Of a stretch of DNA of 64,000 bases, positions 45,678 to 61,622 are shown one piece after another. The stretch comes from Salminus brasiliensis (lineage: Eukaryota > Chordata > Actinopteri > Characiformes > Bryconidae). Position 1 is the first letter of the stretch; each line of letters begins with the position of its first letter. A program made the position numbers and the translations under genes. The notes under the pieces were generated by a model. That model worked only from the letters and a program-made list of their open reading frames with translations, did not search any database and was not told the origin of the DNA. The stretch spans positions 36,302,842-36,366,841 of the forward strand of contig NC_132880.1 of NCBI RefSeq assembly GCF_030463535.1, written 5' to 3'.

Positions 45678-48600
45678 ATGGTCCTCTACCATAAGGAGTT
45701 TGAGCAGGCCGGGAAGCGCACCGGGCTGCAGATCTGGAGGATTGAAAGAATGGAGCTGGCTCCAGTGCCCGAGAGCCTGCACGGAAGCTTCTATGTAGGG
45801 GATGCCTACCTGATCCTCCGCACTGTTAAACAGAAGGATGCCTCCTTCTATGACCTGCACTTCTGGCTGGGTGAGCTGAAGAACATCTGTAACTCTGAGA
45901 TAAAAAAGAAACAATAATAAAGGGGTTTAAACGAGGATATTTGTCTGACACAGGCTTAACTCTGAATATTACATAATTACAGTTTGTAATTCAGGGGGGT
46001 GGGGGTGGGGGTATGGTGTGCTGGAGGGTAGGGTGGGGTGATGCACTGCTTATGACAGGATTTTACTGAAGGTGGTTTATGTGTATGCAAATGATGCAGA
46101 TCTAGTGGAAATGTGTGTTACATTTCCCTGTGATTTTATTATGCTGGCATTCATCTGTGACAGTATACATGTCTGCTAAACACTCTGTGGTGACATAAGA
46201 ATAGGAATAGTAAACTATTCTAAACTAAACTATATCAATGGCTTGATGATGTACTGTAATGATGTGGACTACTGAGATAAAAAGAGCTTTAAATAACCAG
46301 GCTGGCAGGTGCATGATTGACCTATCAAAAAAAAGGCAGGCTGTAAAGCATCGAGTAGGAAGGTGATCAGCAGGTTTGGGTGGTTAGGTTTGGGAGGAGG
46401 GGGTTGGGGGTGGATGTGCTTATTTTGCTTTTACAGTAATGAATTCAACCATATAGGCCTACTTATAAAAATGTACACACATTTAAACATTACAGCAGCT
46501 TTTCATACGGCATGGCAAAGTTGTAGGTACTGCGGTTTGTGTGTCTGTGTTTAAAAATAACGAAATCAGTAGTGACACGTTACTTCTGCTATTGACTAAT
46601 TTTAGGGTAAAGGTTAGAACTGATTACTGCATACTTTATACTCAATTAACTTCGCTAAAGAAAGGAAATCTTTCTTACGTCTCATTGCACCACAAATAAA
46701 GTCAAAGGTTACTGTGCACAGATGGCTGTTAAAACAGGAAGGTTTTATGACGTTTCTAGGGAAGTATTATGACTGTGTGAAGTATGAGGTCCACATGAGG
46801 ATTCATCAAATGTAACAAACCACCATATTCTTATTTGCAGTGGAAAAAGAGCTTAAATTTAATGTACATTTATGTAACAGGATTCTTATTAAGATGTCTA
46901 TTAGTTCATGCACCATGCAATATAAATGCAGTGTAAATGGCATCTGGTGTTACACATGCTTTAAAAGTGTAAATAAATTTGTAAAAATAGCTAAGATTTG
47001 ATCTAAGTTAAGATACAATTTGAGATCAATTACAATAGACAGTTTTTTTTTAACCTCACCATCTTGATGAGAGCTCAATAGCACTTTCCCTGTCTGCTTT
47101 TCACTCTCTGACCTCCTAGGAACCTCCTCCATTACGAATCAATGACCACTGAGGATGTAAATGGACTCTTAATGGCTTTTCTGCCATCATGTCCTTATCC
47201 TGAGGATGTATTTACCCTAATGCAGTCAGCCACATAACGTGCAGGACATGTACAAGGCCTTTTATTGAGAAACGTGACAACCGCAAGCTTGCCACAATGC
47301 TTTTATGTACTTAGTAGCCTGAAGTATTAAAACCTGAAATGTGATGCTACTGTACCATCTTTGAGAATTATCACACTTAACACAGTGTGTGCCAACAGCT
47401 TTGTGAGAGTGTGAAAACGGATGTCTCATGTACAGTGCAGACACAAACACAGGCTAAGGCTTAGTTCCCATTTCGTTAAGGTCCCATTTTTGACATTTTT
47501 ATCCCTGAAAATTAAACAAGCTTTTGTGTTGTTTTTAAACTGCAGTGCTTTCAGAATGCATCAAATCCTTTACTTTACCACACCTTTAACATAATTATAG
47601 TTCCAAAAGAAACCATATGACTGTGAGAACTCTGAGAACATGGGCTGAATTTCAGGGCGTCTTCTGCTCTCGGTTAGAAGGCCAGACCCCCTCCCGATGA
47701 ACACAAACAAGACTGAGAGGCAGGAGATGGAAATTCAGAGGATAGTTTCATATAATTAGAAACTGGAGGAACTTCTGGTATAATCCTCATCCCAACTTTA
47801 GTTACTTCAAATTTCATGCAATGTTCTTTTCATTGATGGCCTGGTGTTTTATTAATGTCCCACTACAAATAATTGGCATGTTATTGGCAGTTAGTTCTGT
47901 GTGCTTGCAGTTTTGGAACAGTTCCTCATAAAAAGTAGTCCATGATGATTACTCATTGCTTATCTAAATTGTAAAGGAATTACATCTAAGTTACACTTCA
48001 AAACACATACAAATACACTATATGGACAAAAGTATTGGGACACCTTCATTCCATGTGTTACTTTGTACTGTGTTACCCCAACACTGCTTGTCAATATGTC
48101 TTGCTCTCTTCATGTATCTGTCCAGGTAAGGAGTGCACTCAGGATGAGAGTACAGCTGCCGCCATCTTTACCGTACAGCTGGATGACTATCTTGGGGGTA
48201 AACCAGTTCAGTACCGTGAACTCCAGGGCTGTGAATCCACTGCTTTCACCAGCTACTTTAAAGGAGGAATCACATACAAAGTATGAACCCACAGATATTT
48301 AGCTTATGTTTCTAATGTTTACTTCTAGTACTTATTAACTGTTATTTTATGCAAATCATGCGTTACTGGGGATTGTGAACAAGCCTCCTTTAGAAGGAGC
48401 AAAATTTACACCTAAATAATAAAGACTTTGGAGTCTTGAACATGGGTCATCTTTTGGGAGCCAAGTGTGGTGAACACAGGTCCTTAAGGGCTGGAATTGA
48501 TGAATACCATAGAAGAACCACTTTTGGATCCCTAAAGAACTTTTCAGTGGATAGTTTTCTAAACTAGGTATGAAAAATCTTGAAAAGAACGTTGAATATA

Positions 48601-51600
48601 TCATACATTCAAACCAGCAACGGTTTAGAAACCTTAATTTAAAAGCGTGCTGTAAAGTATGAGTTTAATGGTCTTTGCCAACCAGTGTTGAACCATGACT
48701 ACACTTAGGCCAACAGTTCAGACCATAAATGTCCAAATTCGGCTGAAGAAACCTAACTATACAATAAAACTAATTCCCTCTTGCCACCCTATGGTGGTAT
48801 TCTGTTGGTAGCCATGCAAATGGACATTTTAGTGGTTCTAGATTAAGCTTATAAAATGTATGACACGTATACCCACATTTTAGGCTTAGTTTTTACCTTG
48901 TATGTACCAGTTTAAGAGTGGTTTCAGAGCTGCTGCTGATTCTACCCACCGCACACAGTCAGTGATGTATTTAGCACTTCTAGGAGGCCTGAAGTGATGT
49001 GTGTTCTTACAAAAGTTCGTTTTACCCAACAAACCTCCAAACATGATTGATTGATTTAACTTTGTAATTAATCTGACACATGAGGCTTTCTGTCTAGCTT
49101 GTGAAGGCCCGCTGGGAAAGCTTGCATATCTGTTTCTACCTCAGTACCATGAAGAAAAGAAATTTAATTGATTTTTTTCCCCATAACTTTCAGAGTAAAA
49201 ATCAACAAAAAAATATAGACATATTTCTTAAACCATAGAAATGATTAGGGTTTCTCTGAAGGCCTAGAGGCCACTGGTGACAGCACAGATGCACACTGAA
49301 GAACATTGTGGGTTGAAACATTTAGGAAAATGTTCCAATTTTTATTTTCAGAAAATCATATTTGACACGAAGCACCATTCCCCTGTTCATCCTGGCCTTT
49401 TCACTTATAATGGCTCACTGTTTAGGACGCTAAGGATGCTAAGATCCAAAATCAACAAAAAAGGGCTTCCTGCTGAAAATGTTCCATATCCACAGCCCAA
49501 CACAAGGTGCTGGTCTAAAAAGATGTTGTTTACAAAGCAGGGATTTGTGCTTTGCAGTCAGGACTGACTCACAGAATGGAGAAGTAGGGTAGAAAAAAGT
49601 AGGAAAAGAAAAACAGGGCTTGTTTTTATTTTACTCCAGGCTGGAGGAGTGTCGTCGGGTTTCCAGCACGTAGTCACCAACGACCTCACCGCCAAGCGGC
49701 TGTTCCACATCAAGGGCCGGCGTGTGGTCAGAGCCACAGAGGTGCCTCTGGACTGGAACAGCTTCAACAATGGAGACTGCTTCATAGTGGACCTGGGTGC
49801 GGTAAGGCCACAAAAAACACAATGTGGTTGCTGCCGTTGTTTATGTGGTACAACCTATGGAATAATTAACATATCCCCCCTGAGGTGTTCACCCAAGGAA
49901 AGCATAAGTATCAAACAGGATCTCCTGAGCAGAACATACACACAAAAAGTTGCCGTGTGAGTGCTATGGGTGGGATGGTATTTGGCTTAGTCTGAAGTTA
50001 CAGTCACTGTCAATATCATTAATTAACCTAGGGCTACTCAGCAAAACCTGGAAGAACAAGACAGGTTTGGCAAGCCCACAAGATCCCTATTTTATATTGA
50101 CAGTGACCTAAGTGCAATAAACCCATGACTTTCTGCTCTAATTTATTTGAACCTTAACCATAATAAAAATACACAGCATAGTTTTGTACTGTAGCGTCCC
50201 TTGAGATAGTATGAGAAGCTTGAGATATGCTATCTTTTAAAGATTCGGCTTAATTATTGCTGGGACATCTGATGCACTGTCTGAGTGAATGAGTAACTTG
50301 GTAATAACCATTGAAATGTCCTAATGGAATGAAATGCTGTGGTCTGATAAGTTTAAAAAAGGATGTTCCACGACCAAAATGTCACTAAAAACAATAGGCT
50401 ATTGTAAAACATGCTCAATTTGAAGAAGTAATTAAAACACAGCATACAGGGAGTATCTCCAGCATGAAGTAGGATTGGCTGTTGGAATGAATAGAGCAAA
50501 TAGGGGTACTGAATAGTATAAGAATAGCACAGACCGTATGCTCAATGACTGTGGCCTGGAGTGCTCGCTCTCTCACCCTTTTTTTCAAGGCTGAGAAGAG
50601 TGTTTTAAATATGCTGTTCATCAGATATGAAAAGAGAGACGTCTTACAGGATTTAGTTATCTCTTACTTACTACTTATCACTTATTTCAATCTGTATCAG
50701 TTGCAAATGAATTTGCAAATTAGAGTTATTCATTTAAGTGTGCAGTCTTTAGCTACATGCTTATGCTTTTTATAGCCTAGGAAATCATGGCATTGATCCA
50801 TTACAATTACAGTGCCTGTTTCAACATGAAGACAGTAAAAGGAGTTAAATGACTGTGTACAAACTGAAAAGTATCAGTACTGGATAAGGAAGTACCTTTA
50901 TTGTCATATCCCAGCTTAGAAAGCCAGAGCAAGTCTTGCTACAGCACAGCTGGAGCAGAGCTTAAGTGTCCCAACAGTGGCAGCCTAAGAAACATGGGCA
51001 TTGAACCCACAACCCAATGAGCTATAACACAGCACTCTAACCACTGAACCACAACTTCCCTACTCAGTAATGGTTGTGTGCTCTGTGACTGGCCCCAGAC
51101 GCCTTGTTTCTCTCTTCTTTTCTCCCCTCTCTGCATTTTTTCGTCTGACACTCTTCATCTCTCGCCAGGTTATATACCAGTGGTGTGGCTCGAAGTGCAA
51201 CAAATTTGAGCGACTGAAGGCAACCCAGGTGGCCAATGGTATTCGCGATAATGAGCGCAATGGCAGAGCTCAGGTGGTGATCGTGGAAGATGGACATGAA
51301 CCTGGGGAGCTGACCAAGGTCAGTTAGATATACTGTGTACATACAAAACATACCATTCACTTCCTACAGTCGATATGTTTGTTTAATTTAATGTATATAT
51401 TGTTAAATATATATATATATAAAAATTGAAATGAATTAATTTATGAATTAATTGTATTTCATATGAAATGAATTGTGTATATATATATAAGCTTTTTTTA
51501 AACACCATTATTTAAGAAAAAAATTAAATTAATAAATAAATGTATATAAAATTAACTTTTAGATATAAACATAAAAATGTCTGCTTAATAAAGGAATGAC

Positions 51601-54600
51601 ACAAGGTAGCGAAAATGGTAATGTAATGTAAAATTAACTATGACTATATGTCACATTAAATAACACAAAATAAAATACAAATATATATAGAATATGAATA
51701 CTTTCTGGACCAGTTGTTGGAAGATACATGATGTGGCTTGATGTATCTGTAAATGAGTGGTCTTTCTTTGCACAATAATTTACCACAGGTTCTTGGTGAT
51801 AAGCCAACCCTACCAGATGGAGATGATAACGATGACATTGTAGCTGATATCTCTAACAGGAAAATGGCTAAACTTTACATGGTAAGGAAGTGAACAGGCT
51901 GCGCTTCATTCCACCGGTACATGAATAACATACAAATCATACAAATGCAAAGTGCTGCCACGTCAAAAAGGCTGTTGTTTATTAGGTGTCTGACGCAACT
52001 GGAAAGATGCAAGTGTCTCTCGTGTCAGAAGAGAATCCCTTCTCTCAGACTCATCTCTTGTCTGACGAATGCTTCATTTTGGATCATGGAAAGAGCAGGA
52101 TGATCTATGTGTGGAAAGGTACACCCACCTTAACCAAGCAAGCTTTAGGACAAGTGTGTGCTTTACCCCGAGGCTGTTGAGCAGAACGTTAAGACTGTGA
52201 GATAGGAAACTTGTGGTTACTGATGTTATTTTCATTGCAACAAACAGGGCCAAAATACTGATGACAGCTTGGATGTCAGCATGTGCAAAACCGCATCCCC
52301 CAATCTTTTTTGAACACTGGTTCTCAACATTTTTAGACCAAGTACCTTGCATGATCAAATTTCCCACTTACCATCTACACAAACGTTTTAGAGCACTCCT
52401 AGTTTTTTCAGTAGGCCAATACCAGTGTAGCAAAGTCCAGCTAAGTCTGCTTTTCTTATTTTGCCATCTTAGCAAAGACTTACATTTACATTCCTGGTCC
52501 CTGAGGTCCCCTCTACCTGCATCAGACCAGCTGCCACCTACCAGTCTGACCATCAGGCCCCCCACCCACCACCACCCATACCAGACCAGCGGCACACCCT
52601 CCTACCTGTTTAATGACTATGTTAAAACCTAAATGGACTCGTAACTATCTGCCACTATTAATATCACCACTATTAATTATCTGCTGTATCTGGTTTGGTA
52701 ATTTTTATCAATAATGTTTAAATAGTTCTGACCAGAGGAGGATGGGTGGGAGGGGAGGATGGGTTGACTTACTGACTCTCCACCTGTCAAACCTGCAGTT
52801 CCAAGTCTTCTCTTCAAAGCTGAATCTGAGACTTGGTCCAGTGTTAAGCTGAGCTACAAGGTGTTGTTGTGTGAGCTACTTCTCACACAAGCTGTCGACT
52901 CTCCGAAACTTCTGATGCTGTTGTGGATTTGAATCTGTCTTTGCTCTTCCTGTACCGGACCTTAAATGATGATGTAGAGAACTGTGCTCACCACCCTCTG
53001 GCTTTATTTGTTACTACTCTAAATGAAAGAGCTCCACTTTTGTGACACTGACATGGTGGTGGGGTGTACTAGACTCTATTAGACATTCCTACCTCACTGG
53101 TCCACCTTGTAGATGTAAGGTCAAAGACAAAAGCTCATCTGTTGCTGCAACAGATCTTCATGATTTGTATTTTATTAAGAACAAAATGCAAACTAATTTA
53201 ATTCAAACACAAACAGATAATGGATGGAAACGTTACAGAGTTCAGTTTTTCAGAGTTTTCAGTTTTTTTTTGCACACGGTCCAAAAGGTCAGACCTTTCC
53301 AAGGTCATCTGATGTACCACATTTGCGCACCACCAGGGGTACATTTACCACAGTTTGAGAACCAAACTGTTTTAGAGCATTTTCAGAGATTGGTGGTTAA
53401 CAAGGTACAAGTAACAAGTCAACATGTGAATGATGCATTAAAAAATATGCTTACATGTAAGGCCTCACTGTTCCTGCCTTTTCTTCTGTTCCACTGTATT
53501 GCATGACCCACTTCATGACTGACCCAGGCCGAAACGCAAACCCCAATGAGAGAAAAGAGGCCATGAAGACAGCCGAGGGCTTCATCAAGCAGATGGGCTA
53601 TCCTGCAAACACACAGGTTAACAGTCTTTTTAGCTCCATACATTGTAGGGTGATCATATGTCCTCCTTTTTGCTTTTGGGAAGAAAAATGCTTTGCGTAA
53701 AATGTCCAGAATTTCGCATCAATTGCATGTTAGCGTTTGCTTCTACAGTCACCACACATTCTTTGTATGGATTAACACAGCGTATAGTTGTTTAATTTTA
53801 GAGATATTTAACTCCATCCTACCCTCACACATATACACTGCCACAGTCCTAAATTAAAGCATGCTTGAGGCACCTTAGCCACAACACAACAGTCGTTTGT
53901 GTGTCCCCAGCATCCTCTACCAAAATATGGTCACACTATATGATATGTGTCTGATATAGCACATATCTGCTGATGCTAACACATAAGCATTCATAAAAAA
54001 TAGAAATTGGAACAACCAACACATATCAACATGACAGAGAAATGTTTAATTTATTTACATACAGTTACAAATGCCATAAAATGTAATGTATATATTAAAT
54101 GTGTGTGTGTTACCACAGGCTGCATACGACCGATGCATCGCTACATAGTGTATACAGTGTATCTCTACATCTCTACTTATTGTTAGGCTCTGTAAGTCAC
54201 AAGGCCATCTTGGTAAACCTAGTGCTTAGTCATCTTTGCATCCAGGCATGAGCACTGGCTCTTGTTTCCGGCAGTATCTCCACTCAAGTGTATTTCCAGA
54301 CTCCTGCACTACTTACACTACCTAGAAATATATTTTCCAAGTGGACAAAAATGTAAAAAAAACAAAATTCTGTGTTTGTCAATGTTGTGCCTGTGTGTTA
54401 ACTGTACAGCATATGAAATGATTAGAGCCCTCAAATGTCCTACACAGATCCAGGTGCTTCCAGAAGGAGGAGAGACCCCTATCTTTAAGCAGTTCTTCAA
54501 AGATTGGAAGGAGAGGGACCAGAGCGAGGGTCTGGGCAGGGTTTATGTGACTGAGCGCATTGCCAGGATCCAACAGGTAGAGTTTGACGCCTCCAGACTT

Positions 54601-57600
54601 CATGAGTCTCAGCAAATGGCAGCGCAGTACAACATGGTGGATGACGGCAGTGGAGAAACAAAGGTAAGCTGCACAATAGCCGTGACAGGTGCCAGAGGGT
54701 TCATGTAGTACTTGCGTGTGTACATATTGAAGGGGGTTGGGGTAATGGCATTGTGAATAGGTGAATGTGACTTGAATGGTATTGACAGATACAGCGTCAT
54801 AGTAAAGGGCAAAACGTTTTATATTGGTAGTGAACATTTGGAGTGTCTACAGCTTATCTTTAACAAGTGAAAATCCTCAGAGGCAAGTACATAAATGTAC
54901 TACACGGACAGACAGTGCACAGGCTATAAGACAAGCTACTAGACAGACATTATTCTGATGGTGTTTACTCATAAAGCTTCAGTCATCACCTAAGACATGT
55001 TCTGAAAACATTACTGGTTTTCCTCATTAAAGGAAGTTTCAAGAAGGTTAATGCATTCTAAAGAACTTTGACAAACTCTCTAGCAACCACAGTTATGAGC
55101 CAGCAGCGGTCTTATCAACCGCAGGGTAAACAACAACAAAACCGGCTTTGCTAGTTTTCATAACACTTCTACTATACACTTGTACTATACATCTAAACTG
55201 ACTGAAAGTCAAGGTATGCCATTACACTTCTAAGGCGACATGAGGTGTTATGAGATGAAGTGTAGTAGTAGGAGAATCATGATACTGTAGCAGTGAGGTG
55301 TGTTCTTATTTATAGTGGTTCACTATCATTCTATATTTGATCTATATTCAATCATCTTTCATAGTTGAGTCTTGATCGTACCTCTGTTGTAGATGTTCTA
55401 TTGGTATTGGTATGTAGAAAATGCTCTCATTTAGGTGGACTGGTGGCCCACATGGTTCAGTCCCTAAACTCTTCTGCTTAACAGACTGGGCTGATTGGTT
55501 GTTTAGTGTGCTCTGTAAAATCCCTCTGGAAGGTCTAACAGCTCTGTGGAATCCTGGTTAGGCTTCCGCTCATGTCGACAGTCAATGACGTGTCTAAGAC
55601 TTTCAGAAGGCCCAGAGTGAATGAAGTTTTCTCATGAAATTAGTCCCACCACACTCTACATTAAAATATGATTGCTTGATTCATCTGTCAATTCCTAATT
55701 ATGTTAGTGATGAATCTGATATGTTCGGCCTTCAGTTCTGCTTGTGAAGGCTCAACCAATAGGAGAGCTCGCTTAGGTGTATGTACATAGATACCATAGG
55801 AGAAGACTGATAGGATAGTTTTCCTTCTGTGTTCAGTGTTAAATAAAGTAAACATGTTAAGCCAACCAATTATAACGGTGGACTAAGAGACTACTAATAC
55901 TTATAGAGTTTAAGTATATGCCTAATTCTATCCAATAACAAGGAACTAAACATTACAGATGTATTTTATTTATTTCCCAGAAACCACTCGGCCTTTTCTG
56001 AATGCCTAGAAGGTCCTGAGGGCTCTTGACATTTAAATGATTCTTTATGTCATTTCATTAAATCCATTCAGGAGGGGCTCTTTAACCCAAAACTAATAAT
56101 AATAATAATAAAAAATAAAAAATGTAATTTGAATAATAATAAAAAAATTAAAATAAAAAATTATAATAATAATAAAAAATGTAATTTGCTTGTTTACATG
56201 CATCTCAAACTGACCTAGACTGATGAAGGCTGACAACTGAAATACATTATCACATCCACCCAGAGTCCTAGATATAAAACTGCTTCAGTAGCAATATAAG
56301 AGGTCAATAACCACGTTAGCACTGCTGGAATTTCACTTTCCTTAGTCATGGATATCATCATTCCATATATGGACATTATGTTTCATACCTTTACCATTTA
56401 CTTGTCGTTACTGACACATCACTTGTAATAGCTCATCTTCACCCATTGTCACCTCCCTTATCCCAGTTTAATGAGCACTGCTGGCTGCTGGGGAATCACA
56501 GTTTGTGGAACAAAAAGTGTAATTTACCTGGAGCCCCCCCTCATGGACAGAACCAACATTGGAAGTGAAAGAAGCATGTGGACTGTTGTGACAGAGTAAT
56601 ATTACAAGATCTGACACATATATAACACTATATAGCACTGTACAGTTCTCACGGGAGTTCTTGTACAGCTCCATCAGTGCAGCAGCAGCGTTCCGACCTG
56701 GAGTGGCAATGACTGACACGCCATTCTCCCTATTGCAAGACTGTGCAGCATTAAATATTCTGAAGCTGTTTATGGTAAAGGCATTACATAATATTGCTTT
56801 AACAGAACCCCCTGAATTAAAGTCTACACGTCAGTCACATCTTGACATTCTTATGTCTTTTGATCGATTGCTGTGGTGTACAGATACAAGATTACAAGAA
56901 TGGTGTGTCACTGTCCAAATATAGACCTGACTGTATTACGAAAGACGTGACTAAGCCACATCATTCTCCATTCAGTCTGTCATGTGTTTTGGCACAGATG
57001 CAGATAGTACCATGGGATAAAAAAAGGATTTCCAGACAATTTCAGTTGCAGATTGCACAATGTGATGTGCTCTTCAAAAAAAGGTCACAGCAAATAAATC
57101 CACAGAGATGAAATCCACTTTATGTTTTAGCTGCCAGCCTTTTGATATCCGTTACATGTTCTGTGACATGCTGAGAGTGCTGTGGCAGTTGTGTGTCTCT
57201 GACCTTATTGAGTACATTTCTAGTTGTGAATTACTGACCAACAATGTGTATATCAGTGTCTCTGACAGTGCTTTGTTTGTCTGGGCTATGCTTATTTTAT
57301 TTTCAGATTTGGAGGGTAGAGACTGGCAGTAAAGGAGAGAGCCAAGTCCCTATAGACCCTAAGACATTTGGACAGTTCTATGGTGGGGACTGCTACATCA
57401 TTTTATATACATACACACGAGGACAAATCATATACACATGGTAAGACTGAAACAAGGTTCACTCCTTTGTGTGTTTATGATTGAATCCCAGTAATGTGAT
57501 GTAATCTGAAAATGCGGGTGTTGAGGTATGTAGTCCTTAATGGGTAATTTTACTTACACTCTTTCTCTAGGCAGGGTTCCAGCACCACAATAGATGAACT

Positions 57601-60600
57601 AACTGCCTCAGCCTTCCTGACTGTGGAACTGGACCGCTCGCTGGGTGGGAATGCTGTCCAGGTGATTCCTTCAGCTCTTTTTAAAGTATCCCATTTCACA
57701 CAACAATCATCAAGATTTCCTAATAAATGAACAGTATTGAGAATTAAGAATGGCTGTGATGGTTATTCTTCTCATGATCATGCTTCAGGTCCGTGTGACT
57801 CAAGGGAAAGAGCCAGCGCATCTACTGAGTCTGTTCAAAGCCAAGCCTCTGGTGGTGTACAAGAATGGGACGTCCAGAGAGGGAGGGCAGGCTCCTGCAG
57901 CCCCAACCCGCCTCTTTCAAGTGCGCAGAAACCTGGGTACCATCACACGCATCTCTGAGGTGAGCATCTACACACACCGAAAGCATGATATTTAATATTT
58001 AACACGGATGCATGATGTTTTTAACAAAACTCTTCGTGGACTTGCATGTGTACTTGCTAACAGGTTGATGCCATAGCGTCCAGTTTGAACTCCAACGATG
58101 CCTACTTGCTCAAAGTGCCTAAGGGGGAGGGATATATGTGGGTGGGGAAGGGGGCCAGTGATGAAGAGCAGCATGGAGCAAAATACATGAGTGAGCTGCT
58201 GCAGTGCAAGGCAAAGCGCATCACAGAAGGACAAGAGCCAGGTAGGAAGACATACTTAAAGACATAAAGTATTGGGACACCTGTTCATTCACTGTTTCTC
58301 CTGAAATCAAGGATATGTAAAGAAGAGTTCATCCTGCTTTTGTTGGAGTAACTGTCCCTAATGCAACTTAAAGTAGTTGAATGCAATCATTTGGACACAT
58401 ACATATAGTGTATAACCCACACACACAAAGGGTTAAGTGCATTGCTAAGGGGCTCAACAGTGGCAGCCCACAACCCTGTAGTCAATAAGCCATCAAGAAC
58501 TTAATTTAAAGCCTGAAGCCTGAATATTACTGAAAGAGCCCATAGTCTATATTCTACCTGTTATCTGTTTATCTGTTGACCCATTAGCTAACATTATCTG
58601 TTGACCAGGTCAGCCTACATTAATGTCCGTTTCTCTTCATGTAGTAGTTGATAAATTGTGTAGCGCTTTTGGGATGATCTTGAGTGTGACCGTTCTGTTA
58701 GCTAGTTATAGTCATTAAGTAATACCACACATCATCTAATAATAAATGCGACCGCTTTGCCTGCCCCCTCCTTAGTCACAGTACTCACATTCGATTTGCC
58801 CTAAAGTGTGAAAAAAGACTTGTGTGTATGCTGCTGGTATGTGCATATCAAGTGTGGTTTCTCGCTGCTGGGTTCAGAATAGACTGCTAAAAATGATCTG
58901 GCCAACAGTGGTCATGCTGTTTTGATCATCTGTGGTCAGAAATTGACCGTTGTGCATTAGTAAAAGCGGAGCTGCTTTTTTAACTCTGTACTTCAGCTGT
59001 ACACCTACGTAGGTGTATCAGATAATGTGTACACAGTGTTTTATTGAATGAACTGGCAACTCAGCGTAAGACCTAAATCTACAATGACTTGTTCTAAACA
59101 TGTAACCTGTGGGCCTGAAGCTTGGGCGCTTTGTGTAAAATGACATTAATACTATTAATCTTGTTTACAGAGGATTTCTGGAAAGCTCTGGGTGGAAAGA
59201 CCGAGTACCAGACATCAGAGAGGCTGGAGAGCAAAACCATCACGCATTCTCCTCGCCTGTTTGCCTGCTCCAACAAAACAGGCAGATATATTGTGAGTAT
59301 TCAGCCCTCACTGTACAGAGCCAAGAACTAACAGCAAATCTATGTGGTGAGCTTGATGGAAACACATATTTATTTAGTCATGTAGAAATGGTCACATATT
59401 TTGTACAGTCATGCCGTTGTATTGCACCACAAGTCTTTACACAGGCTAAGTAAGCATCAATGAGCACCATGAGTAATCCTGAAATTGGCGGTGGATGAAG
59501 ATGGAACATATTCCTTTGGTGATGCTTGATCAGGCCTGTAGTGCAGTCATCTCATTCCTGCATGTTTCAGGAGCTTTTCTTTGCTTGAATGACCAGAATG
59601 GTCAATGATCTGTACAAAGTGCACTATACCTTAAACCCAGTGATCTGGCTGTTTCTACATACACAGACTACAATCCTTTCCAAATATCACTTTTATTATA
59701 AAATACACACACACGGCTCAGATCGGCTCAGCAGACCAAGACGCAGATACTGCGGCCCGAGAATCGCAAGTTCGAATCCCGGTTTATGCTTCATTGCCAT
59801 CAGCAGCCTTAGCCTGAAAGAGAACAATTGGTCTCGCTCTCTCTAGGTGGGTAGAGGGGCCTCTCCCCTGGTGGAAAGGCCGAGTACCATACATCAGAGA
59901 CGTTGGAGAGCAAAACCATCAAGATCATTTAATTTTGTCATGGAATTTGTCTTGTCATTTAAACTAGGGGACTAGGAGAAGCTAAATTCTATAAATACCA
60001 GACAAAAGTATATATTTAAAAATCCACAATAAAAATAAAATATCTGGTTTTGAGCAAAAAATAAAATCTACTATTATTTACAGTAGGTTACAGATTTATA
60101 TAAAAATGATTGCCCTGAGTTTTTTTCAGAGTGAAGTGACTGGAGATGATGTCCAGGGTGAGAGACCCTGCTGTAGTAAATGTGATGGCAGAGTCGCAGA
60201 TGATGATGTTCTCTGTTGTTCTTATAACACGCTGGAGTTTAGCTTCTACTTGTGAGGTGAATGATCCAAACCATGTAGTTATGGATGATGTGAGGATGGA
60301 CTTGCTAAATGATCGCTGTGTAGAGCTGGATCATCAGGGCCTTTGGCAGGCTGTGTTTCTTCAGATACCTCAGGATGAACATCTTCTGCTGTGCGCTCTT
60401 AGCTATGGAGGCTGTGTTGCCCTCCCATTTCGGGTCCCTGGGTATGGTAGTGCCCAGGAATTATTAGTAGTAATTACATACAATTTGCACATCAAAATGT
60501 CTGTGCGTGTATTTAAACACCAGCGTTATGGTATTAATAACTGACAGCTCATACATTACCTCATTTTCTCATGCTGAACTGTGTTTAAAATCATCAACTT

Positions 60601-61576
60601 TGTTATTCCTACTCAGATTGAAGAGGTTCCAGGTGAGTTCAATCAGGATGACTTGGCAGAGGACGATGTCATGCTGCTGGATGTCTGGGATCAGGTAAAG
60701 AATTTTTATATGAGAAGAGTTCATATAGCTTAAAGTATCGAAATATTAAACCCTTCACATCTCCAAGGCTTATTACACACTGAGAGGTATCATTCAGTAA
60801 CTAAAGGGACGTCTGTGCAAACTGGTGGGGTTGTTCTTTGCTAACAGAAGTTGGTAATAACGCTTTGGGGCCTTTGGCTTTTTAAGGGGTTCAAGTATTA
60901 ACAGATACCTCTGCTTTACACAAATGAATACTGTATGTATATGATGTAAATAAAACATTTTACATTATTGTTAACATGTGGTTTTAACTCCTAGGTGTTT
61001 GTCTGGATTGGAAAGGATGCCAATGAAGTGGAGAAAACGGAGTCAGTTAAATCTGGTGAGAGGGTCTTGTACGCACTCATATTAACTCCAATGAAACTAT
61101 CTCTGCCATTATAACGTACGCCATTAAGCTTGATAATAGGTTTAACATCATTATGAGTGTCAAGATGGACTACTAAAAGCACTGGCACAAGAACAAAACG
61201 GCATTAAAATACATTACAGATGAAATCATTCCCATGAAATCGTTCCCAGAATAATAGACAATAGAAGCTCTAAATAAGCATGATGGAATTAGCTTTAGTG
61301 AAACAAGGCTATGGAGTGGAGAGGAGAAAGTATAGAAAGCATTACAGTGAAACACTAGAATGTAAGATGATTATAGATATGAGAGATACAAAGCTTAACA
61401 GCTTTAAGGTAAGAGTAAAGGAAATTACAACAGAAATGTGCCCATCATTTTCTTTATCAGCATTTTGAAAGCTCGATGAATAAGCATGAATCTCAGAAAA
61501 TATGCAGATCTGAGTGAACATGGTTAAATTTCAGGATTACTGTCATTATATATAATATAAATATATAATATATATT

Positions 61577-61622
<46 letters not shown>

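Noticed and set aside
52200-53527. Possible extra scin exon in intron 6
   Set aside because: The exon 6 and exon 7 phases join directly, and the open frames between show no gelsolin-type sequence.
60146-60544. A 132-codon plus-strand open frame in scin intron 13
   Set aside because: It is the antisense of a LINE reverse-transcriptase remnant on the minus strand.
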